From Bacteroidales bacterium (lineage in GTDB: Bacteria > Bacteroidota > Bacteroidia > Bacteroidales > UBA932), in assembly GCA_017615445.1 (NCBI GenBank), contig JAGAAD010000013.1, forward strand, positions 1-24,973: 24,973 bases of DNA. Reading direction: 5' to 3'. The notes under the pieces were generated by a model. The model was given only the letters and a program-made list of their open reading frames with translations, made no database searches and had not been told where the DNA came from. Made by a program: the position numbers and the translations under genes. Each line of letters begins with the position of its first letter. Position 1 is the first letter of the stretch. Positions 22,788-24,973 of this stretch are shown one piece after another.

Positions 22788-23524
22788 TGGAGCGCAGCAA
22801 GGTCTATTTCACATCGGACGTCCACCTCGGACTGGGGACCGCGGATCCCGCCGAGCGCGAGGATCGCTTTGTCCGCTGGCTCAAGAGCATTCCGCGCGAT
22901 TCCAAGGCGCTCTACCTGCTGGGCGACATCTGGGATTTCTGGTATGAGTACCGCGATGTGGTGCCGAAGGAAGGAACGCGCGTGGTAGCGCAGCTGATAG
23001 ACCTTATGGACAACGGAGTGGAGGTGTGGTTCATGCCCGGCAACCACGACATCTGGGCCTACAGCTATTTCGAGTCGCTGGGCATACACAAGATCTGCCA
23101 GCCGTACTACGCCGAAATCGGCGGGCGCCGCTTCTGCCTGGCCCATGGCGACCGTCTCAAGGACGCGCGCCTGGGTTATCGCCTGATGCTGTGGGTGTTC
23201 AACAACCGCGTCCTGCAGGTGCTGTTCAGCACACTGCACCCATGGTTTGCTTTCCGTTTCGGCACAAGCTGGTCGAAGAAAAGCCGCTACACGCATATTC
23301 CTTATCAGTGGAAGGGAAGCGAAGAGCCGCTCGTGCGTTTCGCTGAAGAAGAAATCAAGGCAGGCCGCAAGGCGGATTATTTCGTGTTCGGACACTACCA
23401 TCTGGACGCCCACGAGACTCTCTCGGACGGAAGTGAACTGTTTGTGATGAACACCTGGCTGAAGGGAGGAACCCCTTGCCTTATTTTCGACGGGCAGTCG
23501 TTGAAACCCGGTCAGCCACGATAA
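22787..23524 (+). CDS. lpxH: UDP-2,3-diacylglucosamine diphosphatase (LpxH type)
   Basis: LpxH hydrolyses UDP-2,3-diacylglucosamine to lipid X and UMP in lipid A synthesis, at the inner face of the inner membrane. The 245 residues hold the full set of calcineurin-like metal ligands: DVH (Asp11, His13), GD (Asp47), GNHD (Asn86, His87), AHGD (His120) and GHYH (His203, His205). The insert around residues 130-175 (LMLWVFNNRVLQVLFSTLHPW) is hydrophobic, as in LpxH membrane-associated caps. It starts on the last base of the uppP stop; earlier in-frame codons lie inside uppP. The last 44 bases overlap the convergent DUF4294 gene. Confidence 0.92.
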   Translation: MERSKVYFTSDVHLGLGTADPAEREDRFVRWLKSIPRDSKALYLLGDIWDFWYEYRDVVPKEGTRVVAQLIDLMDNGVEVWFMPGNHDIWAYSYFESLGIHKICQPYYAEIGGRRFCLAHGDRLKDARLGYRLMLWVFNNRVLQVLFSTLHPWFAFRFGTSWSKKSRYTHIPYQWKGSEEPLVRFAEEEIKAGRKADYFVFGHYHLDAHETLSDGSELFVMNTWLKGGTPCLIFDGQSLKPGQPR

Positions 23525-24143
23525 CCGTCTTTTCCGGGTACTTCCCGAATATCTCCCAATAGAACTCGTCCCAGGCTCCGCTCTCCCAGATGCGGATCAG
23601 TTCTTCCGTCTCCTTGTCTTCGCCCTCTGGGTCGTAGTGTGATTTCAGATCCTGGTCGAAGAGTTTGCCCACCAAATTCCAGAATCCGGCGGCGAATCCG
23701 CCTTCGTAGTCCTTGATTATGTCGTAGACCGTGTGCCCGCATTCGCGGTCCACCAGACGCACGAGCAGGAAGCCCTGCGAGATGGTGGTGTTCCTGATGT
23801 CTTTCTCGAATAGTCTGAGCAGCTCTTTTTCCACATCGCCTATGTAGCGCGCGCGGACTCCTTTGTCCAGATGCTCGGCTGCGATGGTGCTGTCTATCTG
23901 GTTCATCAGCTTGCGGCCCAGCAGCGCGAAGGGGTAGACTCTGTTGAAATTGTAGACCAGGCGGTAGTGCTTGCGCCACTCCCTGCGCTCCTTGCGCGAG
24001 CGCTTGCGGTTGCCGGTGACCGAGCTCGCGTCTATATAGTCCCAATACTCGACTTCCGGTTCGGGGGTCTTGACAGGTTCCTGAGCCCCGGACGGGAGTC
24101 CGAGACACAGCAAAGCCGAGATTATGAGGATTGCCTTTTTCAT
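23481..24143 (-). CDS. DUF4294 exported protein
   Basis: The 220-residue protein starts with signal peptide MKKAILIISALLCLGLPSGAQ. The body has the DUF4294 features: VEYWDYIDASSV, a basic stretch KRSRKERREWRKHYRLVYNF, then RVYPFALLGRKLMNQID, and later FLLVRLVDRECGHTVYDIIKDY. No enzyme motif is known and the function is unassigned. A good minus-strand promoter lies 19-49 bases upstream. The 3' end overlaps lpxH by 44 bases on the other strand. Confidence 0.9.
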   Translation of the reverse strand: MKKAILIISALLCLGLPSGAQEPVKTPEPEVEYWDYIDASSVTGNRKRSRKERREWRKHYRLVYNFNRVYPFALLGRKLMNQIDSTIAAEHLDKGVRARYIGDVEKELLRLFEKDIRNTTISQGFLLVRLVDRECGHTVYDIIKDYEGGFAAGFWNLVGKLFDQDLKSHYDPEGEDKETEELIRIWESGAWDEFYWEIFGKYPEKTVIVADRVSTTARRK

Positions 24144-24161
24144 AAGTCATCCGCGAGAATG

Positions 24162-24192
24162 CAAAGATAGTCAAATCATATTTCGAGCCAAA
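24162..24192 (-). promoter_or_regulatory. Promoter of the DUF4294 gene
   Basis: On the minus strand there is TTTG (24192-24189), a 19-base spacer and TATCTTTG (24169-24162). Both boxes and the spacing match the Bacteroidetes consensus exactly. The leader would be only about 10-15 bases. Confidence 0.83.
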
Positions 24193-24286
24193 GCGGGTCT
24201 TTTTCTGCGGATCCCGTGTCGAAAAGCGCGAAAACTTTTTTTAAGGCCTCGAGCTAACTCTCCAAAAAACGCGGAAGTTAACCCTC

Positions 24287-24308
24287 GAAATTTTGTGTCG
24301 AAAATTTC
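24287..24308. promoter_or_regulatory. Dyad upstream of the rplP promoter
   Basis: GAAATTTT (24287-24294) and AAAATTTC (24301-24308) form a perfect 8-bp inverted repeat around GTGTCG, nine bases before the rplP -33 box. Its position suits an operator or upstream regulatory element. It lacks a T-run on the plus strand. A related TGTCGAAAA occurs at about 24218. The role is inferred. Confidence 0.42.
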
Positions 24309-24317
24309 AAAAAAATA

Positions 24318-24348
24318 TTTGCAGTTCCGAGAAATAGTGCTATATTTG
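24318..24348 (+). promoter_or_regulatory. Promoter of the rplP-rpmC transcript
   Basis: TTTG (24318-24321), a 19-base spacer and TATATTTG (24341-24348) match the Bacteroidetes sigma-ABfr consensus exactly. Transcription would start near 24355, with a leader of about 42 A-rich bases. The upstream 100 bases are rich in A and T tracts, as in strong ribosomal promoters. It allows independent expression of the second half of the split S10 operon. Confidence 0.87.
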
Positions 24349-24396
24349 CAGCCCTTTTTGCAAGACAAGAAACAAATTATTTAAAGTAATATAGCA

Positions 24397-24816
24397 ATGT
24401 TACAACCAAAAAGAACCAAATTCAGAAGGGAACAGAAGAACCGTATGAAGGGAATGGCCCAGAGAGGAAACCAGCTCGCCTTCGGTTCTTTCGGCATCAA
24501 GACCCTTGAGAACTGCTGGCTGACTGCCCAGCAGATTGAGGCTGCACGTCAGGCTATCTCGCGTTATATGAACCGTGAAGGCCAGATCTGGATCAGGGTA
24601 TTCCCTGTCAAGCCCGTCACCAAGAAACCTCTCGATACCCGTATGGGTAAAGGTAAGGGTGATCCTTACGGATTCGTGGCCCCTATCACCCCCGGCCGTA
24701 TTCTTTTCGAGGCTGAGGGCGTTTCCCTCGAGGTTGCAAAGGAAGCTATGAGGCTCGCCGCCAACAAGCTCCCCGTCGCAACTAAGTTTATTGTCCGCAG
24801 GGACTATGTAGAATAA
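24397..24816 (+). CDS. rplP: 50S ribosomal protein L16 (uL16)
   Basis: uL16 helps form the A-site tRNA corridor and peptidyl transferase centre of the large subunit. The 139-residue protein has the conserved [14 protein letters not shown] start, the [15 protein letters not shown] core, [19 protein letters not shown] and the C-terminal [13 protein letters not shown]. It is led by its own promoter and followed after 16 bases by rpmC. It belongs directly after rpsC in the usual S10 order but lies 23 kb downstream of it. Confidence 0.97.
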   Translation: MLQPKRTKFRREQKNRMKGMAQRGNQLAFGSFGIKTLENCWLTAQQIEAARQAISRYMNREGQIWIRVFPVKPVTKKPLDTRMGKGKGDPYGFVAPITPGRILFEAEGVSLEVAKEAMRLAANKLPVATKFIVRRDYVE

Positions 24817-24832
24817 TTAACCAGGAGACAAA

Positions 24833-24973
24833 ATGAAAGCAGCAGAAGCACGCGAAATGTCTGTAGCAGACCTGCGCGACCGTATTGCAGTCGAGAAGTC
24901 AAACCTCGACCAGATGAAGATCAACCACGCCATTTCTCCCCTGGAGGACACATCTAAGTTTCAGAAGACCAGA
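24833..24973 (+). CDS. rpmC: 50S ribosomal protein L29 (uL29), 5' part
   Basis: The first 47 codons of uL29, a small protein at the exit-tunnel rim that contacts SRP and trigger factor, run off the window edge. MKAAEAREMSVADLRDRI is the typical start, and SPLEDTSKFQKTR matches the conserved second helix. AGGAG lies five bases before the ATG. It continues the rplP operon, and rpsQ would be expected next. Confidence 0.94.
   Translation, partial: MKAAEAREMSVADLRDRIAVEKSNLDQMKINHAISPLEDTSKFQKTR

Noticed and set aside
24346..24362. Small TTGCA/TGCAA hairpin in the rplP leader as a ribosomal protein binding site
   Set aside because: Five base pairs around an 8-base loop are too weak to support a regulatory call without comparison to relatives.
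1335..24396. Genomic island, prophage or integrative element as the cause of the S10 split
   Set aside because: No integrase, transposase, tRNA attachment site or flanking direct repeats are visible, and many genes inside are core (uvrC, acpP, ftsX, uppP, lpxH). A rearrangement fits better.

Overview
The window is from a Bacteroidota genome, most likely an uncultured member of Bacteroidales. The grounds are promoters of the Bacteroidetes type (TTTG, about 19 nt, then TAnnTTTG), the families DUF4270, DUF3098 and DUF4294, an orphan GT5-type 'glycogen synthase' domain, and many lipoproteins with Fibrobacter-type major paralogous (FISUMP) domains. Base composition looks moderately GC-rich. The genus cannot be fixed from the sequence. 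No transposase, integrase, phage gene, CRISPR array, tRNA or rRNA was seen.

The layout is striking at the two ends. The left edge holds the end of rpsS, then rplV and rpsC, closed by a strong intrinsic terminator. The right edge starts again with rplP and rpmC behind a near-perfect promoter. In nearly all bacteria rpsC is directly followed by rplP, so this S10 ribosomal operon is split at the rpsC/rplP junction by about 23 kb of unrelated genes.

Between these ends, in order: a thioredoxin-fold lipoprotein overlapping uvrC; pnuC; a gene-poor stretch full of inverted repeats; monocistronic acpP with its own promoter and terminator; and a small lipoprotein. Then comes a tightly packed seven-gene block (6112-18318) of exported proteins: an LPP20-like lipoprotein, an LPP20/NTF2-like protein, three paralogous PEGA proteins with different C-terminal modules (outer-membrane-like barrel; FISUMP plus MORN repeats; barrel), a transglutaminase-like protein, and a FISUMP lipoprotein. 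After a convergent hairpin follow a minus-strand pair (GT5-like domain, DUF4270), the plus-strand envelope genes ftsX, DUF3098, uppP and lpxH, a minus-strand DUF4294 gene overlapping lpxH tail to tail, and the resumed ribosomal operon.

Three palindromic elements cluster in 3.0-5.3 kb: an in-frame repeat-derived insertion inside uvrC, a 118-bp element with perfect 12-bp terminal inverted repeats between uvrC and pnuC, and a roughly 150-bp quasi-palindrome upstream of acpP. The best candidate for an undescribed system is the seven-gene secreted block. It looks like one translationally coupled cell-envelope assembly built by duplication and module swapping. Its function cannot be read from sequence alone.
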